NCBI RefSeq assembly: GCF_022637395.1
Contig: NZ_CP093338.1
Span: 496,001 to 560,000, forward strand
Direction of reading: 5' to 3'
Length of the DNA stretch: 64,000 bases
Source of the DNA: Shinella sp. H4-D48
Lineage (GTDB): Bacteria; Pseudomonadota; Alphaproteobacteria; Rhizobiales; Rhizobiaceae
The translations under genes were made by a program, and so were the position numbers. The notes beneath the pieces are model-generated. The model was not told the DNA's origin. It saw nothing but the letters and a program-made list of their open reading frames with translations, and made no database searches. Every line of letters starts with the position of its first letter. Position 1 is the stretch's first letter. Positions 27,500 through 37,435 of the stretch are shown in pieces.

Positions 27500-28194
27500 C
27501 CAGGCTTCTGGGCGTCAGCGGCCTGCGCTCCGGCTACGGGCGGATTCCGATCCTCACCGGCATCGACATGGCGATGGAAGCGGGCGAATATCTTGGCATT
27601 CTGGGCCATAACGGCATGGGCAAGACGACGCTCATGAAAACGATGATGGGCCATTTGCCAGCGACCGCCGGAAGCATCCTGTTCGAAGGGCGGGACATCA
27701 CCGCGATGAAGCCCTACGAGCGTTCACGGCTCGGCATGGGGCTCGTGCCGCAGGGCCGGGAGATATTCCCCGAACTCAGCGTGCATGAAAACCTACGCAT
27801 GGGCCTGGCGGCAGCGGCGAACGAAGACCGCGGCGTCATCGATGCAGTGCTCGAGGACTTTCCGCGACTGGTACGGCTTCTCGATCGGCGGGGTGGGGCG
27901 CTTTCCGGCGGGGAGCAACAGCTCCTGGCGCTGGCGCGCTGCCTCTGCACAAAGCCCCGCCTGATCCTACTCGATGAACCGACGGAGGGTATCCAGCCCT
28001 CGATCATCGAAGAAATCATCGACACGCTCCTGGCGCTGAAGACGCGTTGGAAGCTTTCGCTGATCGTCGTCGAGCAGAATCTCGAATTCATTACATCACT
28101 TTCCGATCGCATCCTCCACATCCAGAAGGGCCGCATGACCGGCGAACTGGATCGGGATGCAGTCCTCGCCGGAGAAGTCGGAATGATGGCCTGA
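27496..28194 (+). CDS. Urea/amide-type ABC transporter ATP-binding protein (LivF/UrtE class)
   Basis: The 232-residue ATPase has Walker A GHNGMGKTT, LVPQGREIFPELSVHENL, signature LSGGEQQLLALARCL, Walker B LILLDEPTEGIQPSI and VVEQNL. It overlaps its partner by ATGA. LDEPTEGIQPSI is the usual UrtE form, supporting a urea/amide rather than branched amino-acid importer. Confidence 0.94.
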   Translation: MTRLLGVSGLRSGYGRIPILTGIDMAMEAGEYLGILGHNGMGKTTLMKTMMGHLPATAGSILFEGRDITAMKPYERSRLGMGLVPQGREIFPELSVHENLRMGLAAAANEDRGVIDAVLEDFPRLVRLLDRRGGALSGGEQQLLALARCLCTKPRLILLDEPTEGIQPSIIEEIIDTLLALKTRWKLSLIVVEQNLEFITSLSDRILHIQKGRMTGELDRDAVLAGEVGMMA

Positions 28195-28283
28195 CCTAGC
28201 ACCGCACGGCCGGCGCCCCGGCGCCCGCCACTCCCTGACATCCCTGTTTCAACTGCGCTTGTCTCAACAAGAAAGGATGACCT

Positions 28284-29798
28284 ATGTCCATTACACGCCC
28301 AACAGCCGCCGACGTTGCCGACCTGGCCGCCGACCTGCATATGAACATGTCGCTCGACGAGGCCGCCGAATATCTCGGCCTCATGGGCGGCATGTTCGAT
28401 GCCTACGACATTATCGACGAATTGCCGAACCCGCTGCCGCCGGTGAAATATCCGCGCACGCCCGGCGCCAAGCCGGCAACGGTCGACAACAAATACGGCG
28501 CATGGGCCATCAAGACCGAGGTGAAGGGCGCCGCGGAGGGGAAGCTCGCCGGCAAAACGATCGCGCTCAAGGATAATGTGGCGCTCGCCGGCGTACCGAT
28601 GATGAACGGCTCGACCACGCTCGAAGGTTTCGTGCCGGCGGCCGATGCGACCATCGTCACCCGCATCCTCGATGCCGGCGGCACGATCGTCGGCAAGGCG
28701 GTCTGTGAGCATTTTTGCCTTTCGGGCGGCAGCCACACCTCCAACCCCGCGCCGGTGCACAATCCGAACCGGCTCGGCTATTCGGCCGGCGGCTCGTCCT
28801 CGGGCAGCGCGGCGCTGGTGGCTGCCGGCGAGGTCGACATGGCGATCGGCGGCGATCAGGGCGGCTCGATCCGTATTCCCGCCTCCTATTGCGGCATTTA
28901 CGGCATGAAGGCGACGCACGGCCTCGTTCCCTATACCGGCGTCATGCCAATCGAATCGACCATCGACCATACCGGCCCGATGACGGCAAGCGTCGCCGAC
29001 AATGCGCTGCTGCTGGAAGTGCTTGCCGGCGCCGATGGTCTTGATCCCCGCCAATATGCGCCGAAGGTCGCCGCTTATACCGAGGCGCTCGGCAAGGGCG
29101 TGAAGGGCATGAAGATTGGCATTCTCAAGGAAGGCTTCTCCTATGCGAACATGCAGCCGGGCGTGGCCGAAAAGGTGCGCGCCGGCGCCGAGCGCCTCGC
29201 TGCCCTCGGCGCCAATGTCTCGGAGGTCTCGATCCCCGAACACCTGACGGCGCTTGCGGCGTGGAACCCGATCACGCTCGAAGGTTTCGTGGTGCAGATG
29301 ATGCATGGCAACGGCATGGGCTTCAACTGGAAGGGCCTCTACGATGTCGGCCTGCTCGACGCACATTCGAACTGGCGGCAGAAAGCCGATGATCTCTCGA
29401 AGACGCTGAAGCTGACCATGCTGGTTGGCCAATGGGGCCTCAGCCACTATCGCGGCCGCTACTACGCCAAGGCACGCAATATCGCGATCGCGGCAAAGGC
29501 TGCCTATGATGCCGTGTTCGGCGAGTACGATCTCCTGTTGATGCCGACACTGCCCTGCGTCGCCACGCCGATCCCCGGCAAGGACGCGCCGCTTGAGGAA
29601 ATCATCACTCGCGCCTTCGAAATGACTGCATCGACCAGCCCGTTCGACGTCACCGGCCATCCGGCCATGTCGATCCCTTGCGGACTTTCCGAAGGTCTTC
29701 CTGTCGGTCTGATGCTGATCGGCAAGGATTACGACGAGGCGACCATCTACCGCGCCGCCAGTGCCTTCGAGGCGGAAGGTGACTGGAGAGGTTTCTGA
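28284..29798 (+). CDS. Amidase-signature hydrolase (enantioselective amidase type)
   Basis: The 504-residue enzyme contains the full Ser-cisSer-Lys triad with canonical spacing: Lys96 ([10 protein letters not shown]), Ser171 ([11 protein letters not shown]) and Ser195 ([12 protein letters not shown]). The whole-length pattern ([40 protein letters not shown]) closely follows the enantioselective amidase of Rhodococcus nitrile degraders, which converts carboxamides to acids and ammonia. It follows the transporter by 89 bp, has AAAGGATG before ATG 28284 and is translationally coupled to the ABM protein. No nitrile hydratase is nearby. Confidence 0.94.
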   Translation: MSITRPTAADVADLAADLHMNMSLDEAAEYLGLMGGMFDAYDIIDELPNPLPPVKYPRTPGAKPATVDNKYGAWAIKTEVKGAAEGKLAGKTIALKDNVALAGVPMMNGSTTLEGFVPAADATIVTRILDAGGTIVGKAVCEHFCLSGGSHTSNPAPVHNPNRLGYSAGGSSSGSAALVAAGEVDMAIGGDQGGSIRIPASYCGIYGMKATHGLVPYTGVMPIESTIDHTGPMTASVADNALLLEVLAGADGLDPRQYAPKVAAYTEALGKGVKGMKIGILKEGFSYANMQPGVAEKVRAGAERLAALGANVSEVSIPEHLTALAAWNPITLEGFVVQMMHGNGMGFNWKGLYDVGLLDAHSNWRQKADDLSKTLKLTMLVGQWGLSHYRGRYYAKARNIAIAAKAAYDAVFGEYDLLLMPTLPCVATPIPGKDAPLEEIITRAFEMTASTSPFDVTGHPAMSIPCGLSEGLPVGLMLIGKDYDEATIYRAASAFEAEGDWRGF

Positions 29799-30097
29799 TG
29801 CAGACGATCAGCGCAATTATCCGCGTCAAGCCAGGCGAGGAAGAGGTGATGCTCGACGGCCTCCTGGCAGTCGCCGAACATGTCCGACTGAATGAGCCGC
29901 AGACGATCGGCTTCTACATCGCCCAGGGCGACGATGACCCATGCCTCTTCACCACCTACGAGCGCTTTACCGACAAGGCGGCGATGGACCTCCACAATGG
30001 TTCGGAAGCTGTGGCGAAGTTTTTCGCCATCGCCAAGCCCATTCTCGACGGACCGGTGACGCTGGTGACGGCGCTGGAGCAGTCGAGCAACACCTGA
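29798..30097 (+). CDS. Antibiotic biosynthesis monooxygenase (ABM)-domain protein
   Basis: This 99-residue ferredoxin-like protein fits the ABM/YgiN fold: SAIIRVKPGEEEVMLDGLLA, TIGFYIAQGDDDPCLFTTYE, ERFTDKAAMDLHNGSEAVAK, LDGPVTLVTALE. Its ATG overlaps the amidase TGA, so the two are made together. Such proteins are cofactor-free monooxygenases, dimeric ligand binders or isomerases. Next to an amidase it may process the released acid or protect against a by-product; this is inference. Confidence 0.85.
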   Translation: MQTISAIIRVKPGEEEVMLDGLLAVAEHVRLNEPQTIGFYIAQGDDDPCLFTTYERFTDKAAMDLHNGSEAVAKFFAIAKPILDGPVTLVTALEQSSNT

Positions 30098-30165
30098 AGA
30101 GACAGCCGGCGACCGCAAGGCCGCCGGCCACCATTTGAAGACCCCCGCTGCAATAGGAGAAAGCC

Positions 30166-30669
30166 ATGACCATCGCACCGGAAATCCGGAGTTGGCGCGA
30201 CAGGGCCGAGGGGCTGAAGCTGGAGGGCCGCTTGTTTATCGACGGCGATTTCGTGCCAGCGCAATCCGGAGCCGTGTTCGAAAGCATCAACCCTGCAAAC
30301 GGCGACGTTCTGGTAGAGGTGGCGCGGGGCGATGCCGCAGACGTGGATCTCGCGGTTGCCGTTGCGCTCAAAGCCTTTAAAGGGGGCGCCTGGTCGCGGA
30401 TCGCGCCGCGCAAGCGGATGGCGACGCTCTATCGTTTCGCCGACCTCATCGAGGCGCATACTGAGGAATTCGCGCTCATAGATACGATGGACATGGGCAA
30501 GCCGATTTCCGAAATGCTCAACGTCGACGTTCCGCTGGCGCTCACCTGCCTGCGGTTCACCACCGAATGCATCGACAAACTGCAGGGTACGGTCGGCACG
30601 ACTTCGCCCGACACCCTGTCCTATGTGCTGCGCCAGCCGCTCGGCGTCGTCGGCTGCATCGTCCGATGA
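30166..30669 (+). pseudogene. Aldehyde dehydrogenase, truncated after 167 residues
   Basis: The start is intact (AGGAGA before ATG 30166) and residues 1-166 match the N-terminal third of a PuuC-type aldehyde dehydrogenase (FIDGDFVPAQSGAVFESINP, AFKGGAWSRIAPRKRMATLY, LRQPLGVVGCIV). The expected PWNFPL and the catalytic Cys/Glu domains are absent: after GCIV the sequence turns into R-stop and no later frame resumes the family. The break at about 30662 marks a deletion or insertion junction. A product lacking the NAD loop and active site would be inactive. Confidence 0.85.
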
Positions 30670-30944
30670 ACCCTGACGAAAATGAGCGGCGTAGCAAATG
30701 TCAAGCCTCCGGTTGATGACAGCGGTGCGCTCCTGCAACGATATAGTCGATCATTGCTGCTACACTTGGAGAACACTACAGGAATGAACTTGGAACATCA
30801 TTTCCATAGGCAGGCGGAAATGGGTATGAGACGTATCCCCTTCTGAACCGCACGCCTCCGCCAACGACGGCTTCTTCTGCCGAACAGTTCTTTCAGCCAG
30901 GCATAACGCAGAAGAGATGCCGCGGCACACCTGGCCCTTCGGTT

Positions 30945-32441
30945 TTACGTAGCGCCGAGCAGCTGCTTCATGACCTTTCTCCCGAGAGTCGTCATGAGGG
31001 GCAACAAGCATATCAACACGACAGCGGTATAGGCGCCGATCGATATTCCGCTCGACACGAAGGCTCCGAAATCCCCGCTCGACATGGTCAGTGTTCGTCG
31101 GAAATGCTCCTCCAACATCGGGCCCAACACAAAGCCGAGCAGCATCGGGCCCAGTGGGAAGTTATATCGGCGTGCGACAATACCCAGAATGCCCGTTAGC
31201 ACGACCAGAAGCAGGTCGGACTTGCTGAGGTCAACAGCATAGGTGCCGATGCATATGAAAAGGAGGATAACGGGGTATAGATAACTGACCGGGATTCGCA
31301 GAAGGCGCACCCAGATCCCGATGAGCGGAATGTTTAGAAGCACGAGAAGAATGTTGCCGACCCAGAAGCTCATGACCAAACCCCAGCCCACCTCGGGATG
31401 ATCCATCATCAATCTGGGGCCCGGCGTGATGCCATGGGCAATCAGAAGGCTCAGGATCAGCGCCATCGAAGCGGAGCCTGGAATTCCGAGGGTCAAAGTG
31501 GGAATGAACGATGTTATGTTCGAGCAGTTTGATGCCGCCTCGGGCCCTGCCAATCCCTCCACCGCGCCCTTGCCGAAACGCGACTTGTCCTTAGCGACAT
31601 TCCGCTCCACGCCGTAAGCGACCATCGTCGAAATGGTCGATCCGCTGCCCGGCAGCGGACCGAAGAAGGCGCCGATGCTCGCGCCGCGTAGGATGGGCAT
31701 GATCGTCTGCTTCAATTGCGCGGTCGAGGGCAGCATGTCGCGGACGGCAAGGCGCTGCAGTGCGAACGGCTTGGCGTTGTAACTCGTGACGATTTCGGAG
31801 ATGCCGAACGCCCCCATCGCCACGACCACCAAGCTTATTCCGTCTCTCAGGGAGTTGAAGCCGAAGGTGAAACGTTCGACACCCTCGTTGAGATCGATCC
31901 CCACGAGGCCGAGCAGGATGCCGATCGCAGCCATCGCGAGGCTATGGGACACCGGGCTGTCCGACATGGTCGTCGCCGCGAACATTCCCAGCACGAACAA
32001 GGCAACATATTCGGGTGAGCCTATGGCGAGGGCAGCTTCGGATATGTGCGGAGCAAGAGCGATCGTAAGGATAATGCCGATCGCCCCGCCGGCGAAAGCA
32101 GCCACGGTGGTCAGGAAAAGCGCTATTCCCGCCTGCCCTTTCTGCGCCATCGGAAAACCGTCCATGCAAATGACGGCGGCATCTGTTTCGCCGGGAACGT
32201 TCAGCAGAATGGCGGTGATCTTCCCGCCATAGGTCGTACCGTAATAAATCCCCGCGAGAAGGATCAGGGAATGTGCGGGGTCGAGGTGGAAGGTGAGCGG
32301 GAACAGAATCGATATGGCGGCAAGCGCCCCGATGCCGGGCAGGACGCCGACGACCATGCCCATCAAAACGCCAAGGGCGCAGTAGAGCACGCCTTTCAAG
32401 GATAACGCGACCGCAAGGCCCGCCAGGATATTATCGGCCAT
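30945..32441 (-). CDS. tctA: Tripartite tricarboxylate transporter large membrane subunit
   Basis: The 498-residue protein has about 12 TM helices and the TctA landmarks VLPGIGALAAISILFPLTFH, AGIYYGTTYGGKITAILLNV and PGSGSTISTMVAYGVERNVA. With TctB and TctC it imports citrate or other carboxylates using an ion gradient. AGGAAG precedes ATG 32441; it lies 12 bp after tctB. Confidence 0.94.
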   Translation of the reverse strand: MADNILAGLAVALSLKGVLYCALGVLMGMVVGVLPGIGALAAISILFPLTFHLDPAHSLILLAGIYYGTTYGGKITAILLNVPGETDAAVICMDGFPMAQKGQAGIALFLTTVAAFAGGAIGIILTIALAPHISEAALAIGSPEYVALFVLGMFAATTMSDSPVSHSLAMAAIGILLGLVGIDLNEGVERFTFGFNSLRDGISLVVVAMGAFGISEIVTSYNAKPFALQRLAVRDMLPSTAQLKQTIMPILRGASIGAFFGPLPGSGSTISTMVAYGVERNVAKDKSRFGKGAVEGLAGPEAASNCSNITSFIPTLTLGIPGSASMALILSLLIAHGITPGPRLMMDHPEVGWGLVMSFWVGNILLVLLNIPLIGIWVRLLRIPVSYLYPVILLFICIGTYAVDLSKSDLLLVVLTGILGIVARRYNFPLGPMLLGFVLGPMLEEHFRRTLTMSSGDFGAFVSSGISIGAYTAVVLICLLPLMTTLGRKVMKQLLGAT

Positions 32442-32453
32442 TGGTCAAACTTC

Positions 32454-32942
32454 CTAAAAGAAGGTGAGAATCGGAACGGACACCGACAGTGCGATGGGGA
32501 AGAGCAGGCATGTCAGCACGGCACCGAACACCGAGAGGCCAATGCTTTTTGCCCAAGACAGGCCGGAAGCACTGCGCGATGCGATGAGGACCTGGATGAA
32601 TGCCGCGGGGAAAAACCCTGCCCACTCGATAAGAGCAGCGAAGGCACAAACCGATGCGACGACCAGGGTGAAGGTCTTCAGACTGATGTGCTCGGCGGAC
32701 GGTGCATCCTGCCCTTCCAACGCGAGGGCAGACAGGACGCCACGCCACAGCTTCTCGCCTGTGGTCACAATCCCGAGGCCGGTCAAAAAAAGACCGACCA
32801 GCAAAGGCAGCCCCCCCGGACCGGGATTGTCGAAGCTGCCGGTCGGGAGCTTCAGCCACGTATATCCTGTGGTCAGCACGCCAATGGCCAGAATTGCGCC
32901 CGGAGGTCCGAGTGAGGACACCTGCGATGTGTTGCTCATCAT
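32454..32942 (-). CDS. tctB: Tripartite tricarboxylate transporter small membrane subunit
   Basis: The 162-residue protein has four hydrophobic segments (AILAIGVLTTGYTWL, GGLPLLVGLFLTGLGIV, TFTLVVASVCAFAALIEWAG, SIGLSVFGAVLTCLLFPIAL), the PGPGGLP start of TctB and a cytoplasmic loop. Sequence conservation in this family is low and the call rests on topology and position between tctC and tctA. Confidence 0.9.
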   Translation of the reverse strand: MMSNTSQVSSLGPPGAILAIGVLTTGYTWLKLPTGSFDNPGPGGLPLLVGLFLTGLGIVTTGEKLWRGVLSALALEGQDAPSAEHISLKTFTLVVASVCAFAALIEWAGFFPAAFIQVLIASRSASGLSWAKSIGLSVFGAVLTCLLFPIALSVSVPILTFF

Positions 32943-32990
32943 CTAAAGCTTTCGATATGCGATGGAACTGTCGTGCAAAGCGACGCCGAT

Positions 32991-33012
32991 AAAAGCGGGC
33001 CGAGTGGCCCGC
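32991..33012 (-). terminator. Intrinsic terminator/attenuator between tctC and tctB
   Basis: On the minus strand GCGGGCC-ACTC-GGCCCGC forms a 7-bp all-GC stem with a 4-base loop, directly followed by TTTT. It stands 23 bp after the tctC stop. Partial read-through would give more binding protein than membrane subunits, common in such transporters. Confidence 0.75.
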
Positions 33013-33034
33013 TCGGCGCCGGTATTGGCAGCGC

Positions 33035-34009
33035 TTACTTTTTCAGGCCGATCTCGGTCGCAGTGGTCTCGAAACCCTGGATAATGGAGGCGATTTCCGT
33101 CCTGAATTCCTCGCGATCGCCGGTTTCGACAAGATAGGATGTCTCGGTCACCAGGATCTTGTTTACGTCCTCGGAGGCGAGGACGTCCGCGATGGCCGCA
33201 CTCAGCACATCAACGGTCTGCGCAGGCGCTCCGGCACGCGTGATGACGCCGTAGAACTGGGTGAGATCGAAACCGGGCAGTGTTTCGGAAACAGCCGGGA
33301 TGTCGGGATATCGAGGGTGCCTCTTTGCAGAGGATACAGAAAGCATATGCGCCTTGCCGTCTTCGACATATTGCTTGACCTCGTACGGGAATGCCAGGAA
33401 TAGGGGCACACGACCGGAGATGAAGTCTGCATACATGTCCCCACCCCCTTTATAGTTCACCTTGATCATTTCGATGCCGGCCTGACGGTTCAGCTTTGCA
33501 TACAGAAATGACTGAAGCGAAGCGGGGCCCGAGGTCGAGAACTTGATGGAGTTCGGGGCATCCTTCGCCTTGACGATCAGCTCAGGAAGCGACTTGACGC
33601 CAAGGCTGTCCCAGGCCGTTATGAAATAGGGGGTCGAGACAAGCTTGGCGACCGGCTCGGCATCCTTCACAAGATCGAAACCGAAGCTCTCCGCGCCGCG
33701 CACCGCCTGCGCTCCCAATTGGGAGTTGCTGATCGACATCACCGTGCAGCCGTCGGCCGGCGCCGACTTGAGAGCCTCGGCTGCGACCGAACCATCCGCA
33801 CCTCCACGGTTTTCGACCAGTATGGTGACATCAGGGAGCTTCTTGGCAAGCCGGTCCGTTATCAGCCGGCTGACCCAGTCCTGACCGCCGCCCGCCGATG
33901 CCGGAACGATCCAGCGAAGGTTCTTGCAGGCGAGGTCCGCCGCGATAGCAGGCATGGCTGCGGTCAAGCCGATCAGCATTGGCAAAGCGTATTTAAGCGT
34001 GGTTTTCAT
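33035..34009 (-). CDS. tctC: Tripartite tricarboxylate transporter periplasmic binding protein
   Basis: The 324-residue protein has a signal peptide (LPMLIGLTAAMPAIAADLAC) and the Bug/TctC fold: LRWIVPASAGGGQDWVSRLI, VENRGGADGSVAAEALKSAP, and FADFISGR-like YADFISGRVPLFLAF. The ligand-binding loops accept carboxylates; the actual one is unknown. AAGGAT precedes ATG 34009. Confidence 0.93.
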   Translation of the reverse strand: MKTTLKYALPMLIGLTAAMPAIAADLACKNLRWIVPASAGGGQDWVSRLITDRLAKKLPDVTILVENRGGADGSVAAEALKSAPADGCTVMSISNSQLGAQAVRGAESFGFDLVKDAEPVAKLVSTPYFITAWDSLGVKSLPELIVKAKDAPNSIKFSTSGPASLQSFLYAKLNRQAGIEMIKVNYKGGGDMYADFISGRVPLFLAFPYEVKQYVEDGKAHMLSVSSAKRHPRYPDIPAVSETLPGFDLTQFYGVITRAGAPAQTVDVLSAAIADVLASEDVNKILVTETSYLVETGDREEFRTEIASIIQGFETTATEIGLKK

Positions 34010-34830
34010 TTTTTTATCCTTTCAAGTGAAGATTTGCGCGGGTTTCAACATCCATGGGGCCGCCAAGATTTTCACAGGACCTCGCGACCGAGCTGAAGGC
34101 TCGACCTCGGGTGTGATTGGCGATCCCGCGCAGTCAAACGGTGCGTCAACGAGGATAGAGGACCAACGATGGCACGGATGGAGGCTATGGGAGGTTCGAA
34201 GCAGCCAATGGGTTGGGCGCAAGTCGGCATAATTTATCGGCGCACGGAGACCCCATGTCCTGCGAGACGGGTAGACACCACGAAACGCAAAGGTTTTTCC
34301 GCCACATCATGCACATGCCATTTCTCTGCAAAAACCTATATTTTTATAAAGTCTATGTATTTGATATAATAAAAACGAACGAGGATTGTTCTTCTTCCGA
34401 GATCCAAGATATTGGAAACTTTTACCAATATTCCCGCTGTATCGGCAATTGAACAGCCGGTAACGACCGAACTCCCGGTTCTGATCGGAGCTCTAGCAGG
34501 AGTGGACAGATCAGCATGTCGAAGCTTCACCAAGCAAAATCGCGCAGCAGGGTGATTTACCGTCGAAACGGCGTCGACTTCCAAAAAAAACGCTGCACAA
34601 ATTTCCCTCTTCGTCCACGGGTTCGCACGCCACATGATCCGGTTGCCAATCGGCGCGCGGCAGGCAAGCGATCATCATGCTCGACAACCCGGTTGATCAG
34701 GACAAGTTCACGCGTGCGTTCGCACAAAAAGTGTTGCCGGTCAGCAGAAGTTCGAGCGCGCGCCTGCGCCCCGCCAAACGCGGCAGACGCTGCTTGCCGC
34801 CAAAGGTTTGAAGACATCCCAGCCAGGACT
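34010..34830. other. 820-bp region without a supported gene
   Basis: Between the tctC start and the end of an aldo-keto reductase. Around 34320-34380 it is strikingly AT-rich, with TATAAT at 34365-34370, and probably holds the tct promoter. Short frames at 34500-34830 on both strands are Arg/Cys-rich, match nothing recognised and lack ribosome sites; they may be decayed coding sequence. Confidence 0.5.
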
Positions 34831-35868
34831 TCAGCCTGCCATAGGTGGATTGAGCCGAGCAAAGCCTTCTTGCCGGCGATAGGGAAAGTGAGGATATGGC
34901 GCAGTCACAAGGCTGACTTGGTCCAGCAGCGCAACCTGTTCGCGTGTCAGGCTCCAGCCGACCGCGCCGAGATTCTGGCGGAGCTGCTCCTCATTGCGGG
35001 CACCGACGATGACAGAGGAGACGGTCGGGCGTTGTGTAAGCCAGTTGAGCGCGATTTGCGGGATTGTCTTGCCGGTTTCCTCCACGAGGATATCGAGCGC
35101 ATCAATCACGCGATAGAGGTATTCGTCCTCGACCGGTGGGCCGAAGCTGGCGGTCTCGTGCAGGCGGCTTCCTTCGGGCAGCGGGCAACCGCGGCGGATT
35201 TTTCCGGTAAGCCGACCCCAGCCCAGTGGACTCCAGACCATGGCCCCAAGACCCTGGTCTTTGCCCAGCGGCATGAGATCCCATTCATAATCCCGCCCCA
35301 CCAGCGAGTAGTAGACCTGATTTACGACATAGCGCGGCCAGCCATAACGATCGGCGACAGCAAGTGACTTCATGATCTGCCAACCGGCAACGTTCGAGAC
35401 GCCAACGTGGCAGATCTTGCCGCCTCTGACGAGCATGTCGAGCGTGGACAACACCTCCTCCACCGGCGTGAACGCGTCGAAGGCGTGCAGCTGATAAATG
35501 TCGATATGATCCGTGCCGAGGCGACGTAGTGCATCCTCGACGCTGCGGATCAGGCGTGACCGCGAGGAGCCCGCATCGTTCGGCCCATCACCCATCGGCA
35601 ACGCGCTCTTGGTCGAAATCAGCACCTGCTCGCGACGGCCCCTGATAGCTTCGCCGAGGACCTCTTCCGACGCACCGTCGGAATAGACGTCGGCGGTATC
35701 GAATAGGTTGACACCGGCATCGAGGCAGATGTCGACGAGGCGACGCGCCTCGGTGGGATCCGAATGACCCCAGTTGCTGAACAGTGGGCCGGAGCCGCCG
35801 AAAGTACCCGCGCCGAAGCTGAGGACCGGCACCTTCAGGCCGGATTTGCCGAGGTAGCGATATTCCAT
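34831..35868 (-). CDS. Aldo/keto reductase
   Basis: The 345-residue AKR has the catalytic tetrad Asp57, Tyr62 (LFDTADVYSDG), Lys87 (ISTKSAL), His128 (YQLHAFD), and SSVIVGARNEEQLRQNLGAV for cofactor binding. ATG 35868 has GAAGGA 7 bases upstream, better than the ATG at 35886. It follows the SGNH esterase by 29 bp, so the pair is probably co-transcribed and under the divergent LysR at 37436. Confidence 0.92.
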   Translation of the reverse strand: MEYRYLGKSGLKVPVLSFGAGTFGGSGPLFSNWGHSDPTEARRLVDICLDAGVNLFDTADVYSDGASEEVLGEAIRGRREQVLISTKSALPMGDGPNDAGSSRSRLIRSVEDALRRLGTDHIDIYQLHAFDAFTPVEEVLSTLDMLVRGGKICHVGVSNVAGWQIMKSLAVADRYGWPRYVVNQVYYSLVGRDYEWDLMPLGKDQGLGAMVWSPLGWGRLTGKIRRGCPLPEGSRLHETASFGPPVEDEYLYRVIDALDILVEETGKTIPQIALNWLTQRPTVSSVIVGARNEEQLRQNLGAVGWSLTREQVALLDQVSLVTAPYPHFPYRRQEGFARLNPPMAG

Positions 35869-35897
35869 GGCTTGGTCCTTCGTCATGAGAGGATGGG

Positions 35898-37178
35898 TTA
35901 GCGTCCGAGAAGTTCGTCGAGGTCGACCGCCTCGGCCATCGCTCGATTGCCCGCGTCGCCGGGATGAAGGTGATCGCCGGAATCGAAGGCAGGATTGATC
36001 CGTGACTGGTCGGTCGGATCCCTCAAGACAGTGTCAAAGTCGACAACGGCGTCGAAAGCGCCGCTCGTCCTGATCCAGCGGTTTATCTCCTGCCGCAGCG
36101 TATCCTTTTCAGGTTTGTAATAATCGTCAAGCGGCGTTCCCGAGAGTGCGCCCTTGAACGGCGGCAAGGTCGCCCCGACCAGACGAATATTGTTTCCTCG
36201 TACCAGTGCTATGATCTGCTGGTAGCCGGCGATCATCTCATCGGCAGTTGGGCGCATCTGACCCGGCGCAAAGGCGGTTCCCGGCCAGGATATATCGTTG
36301 ATACCAATCAGGAGGATGGCGGCTCTCACCTTCGGCTGTGCGAACACGTCCCGTTCCAGGCGCGCGGCGACATTCACGCCCATCTTGTCCCGAAGCAGCC
36401 GCCCGCCGGAGATACCCGCATTCAGAACCGCGATCCGCTGTGGCGCAAGCCGCTCGGCCAGGAAATCCGGCCAGCGGGCATCTGCGTCCAACGTGGCACC
36501 GTTTCCATCGGTGATCGAATCCCCGATGACGACGACCGCGCCGTCGTTCGGTGTATCGACCATAAGCTCGCTGAGAAAGACGCGCGCATCCGTTGTCTGC
36601 GTTGCGGTAAAGCTCTCCGCTTGTGTCTGGTTTCCTTCGCCGAACCAAGCCGTCTGGCGGCCGTCCCAATGGAACGTGGTCAGCGGCGTTTCATCGGGCA
36701 GGTACATCGAGACGGTGAGCTTTGCCAGCGCATCGACAGAGAAGAGCAGCGGATCGCTAATGGCCGGTGCGCCAGGGGTTACGACGATTTCGTCCTTGCC
36801 GCCGAAGGTAAGCTTGTGAAGCGTACCAGCTGCGACCGCATCTTTGTCGCCTTCGATTCCGACGCTGGCGCCACCGATACGCAACGGCCGGTCGCCATAG
36901 GCATTCGAGAAGACAAGCCGCATGCGCGAGCCACCGATACTGACCCGCACGACTTGCCGGAAGGTCTGATCTGTCACCGATGCGGGGATTTTCGCCGGGA
37001 GCGGAAAATCTGCGTCCCAGATCGGCTGGGGACTGGCCATCCAGGTGCTGACCCAACTCCGGTCCCCGGCAAAGGTCGCCGACGACGAGAAGGTGGTTGC
37101 GAGCGCGAAGGCGGCGGCGAGAATAGACGACCGGATTTGTCTTAGTCCGCCAGAGACATATGGAGAATGAAGGGACAT
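35898..37178 (-). CDS. Exported SGNH/GDSL-family esterase
   Basis: The 426-residue protein has a signal peptide (SSILAAAFALATTFSSSATFA), an N-terminal beta domain of about 180 residues and a C-terminal SGNH hydrolase: block I VVIGDSITDGNG (Ser nucleophile), Gly block NAGISGGRLL, block III LIGINDI, and block V DHLHPG (Asp/His). Such enzymes deacylate sugars, polysaccharides or lipids in the periplasm or outside. ATG 37178 is chosen; upstream in-frame starts would add a non-conserved 16 residues. Confidence 0.92.
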   Translation of the reverse strand: MSLHSPYVSGGLRQIRSSILAAAFALATTFSSSATFAGDRSWVSTWMASPQPIWDADFPLPAKIPASVTDQTFRQVVRVSIGGSRMRLVFSNAYGDRPLRIGGASVGIEGDKDAVAAGTLHKLTFGGKDEIVVTPGAPAISDPLLFSVDALAKLTVSMYLPDETPLTTFHWDGRQTAWFGEGNQTQAESFTATQTTDARVFLSELMVDTPNDGAVVVIGDSITDGNGATLDADARWPDFLAERLAPQRIAVLNAGISGGRLLRDKMGVNVAARLERDVFAQPKVRAAILLIGINDISWPGTAFAPGQMRPTADEMIAGYQQIIALVRGNNIRLVGATLPPFKGALSGTPLDDYYKPEKDTLRQEINRWIRTSGAFDAVVDFDTVLRDPTDQSRINPAFDSGDHLHPGDAGNRAMAEAVDLDELLGR

Positions 37179-37435
37179 TGTAAGTTCGATCCTCGCGATG
37201 TTTCGACACATCGACGATAGACCCACTGGAGACGATGACGTAGAGTGCAGCAGGGAACATAATTTATGAATTTAATTCATTATTACGATGCAGGCTGCTC
37301 GCTTGAATGAGGCGCAGAGTGTGTAAGTAAGGACCAATATTCGCCGCCCAAAGGGATATCAGCCGGAAATCCCCGCTGAAGGAACCCAGGAAACCAACGG
37401 AATACTTGACGACTTGCTCGAAAGGACCTTGTGAC

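Noticed and set aside
27714-29660. 648-codon open frame on the minus strand opposite the ATPase and amidase
   Set aside because: Same GC-driven shadow effect; no ribosome site or family motif, and both plus-strand genes have intact catalytic motifs.
34516-35367. 283-codon plus-strand frame across the aldo-keto reductase 3' end
   Set aside because: Arg/Cys-rich with no motif; it lies opposite a reductase with a full catalytic tetrad.
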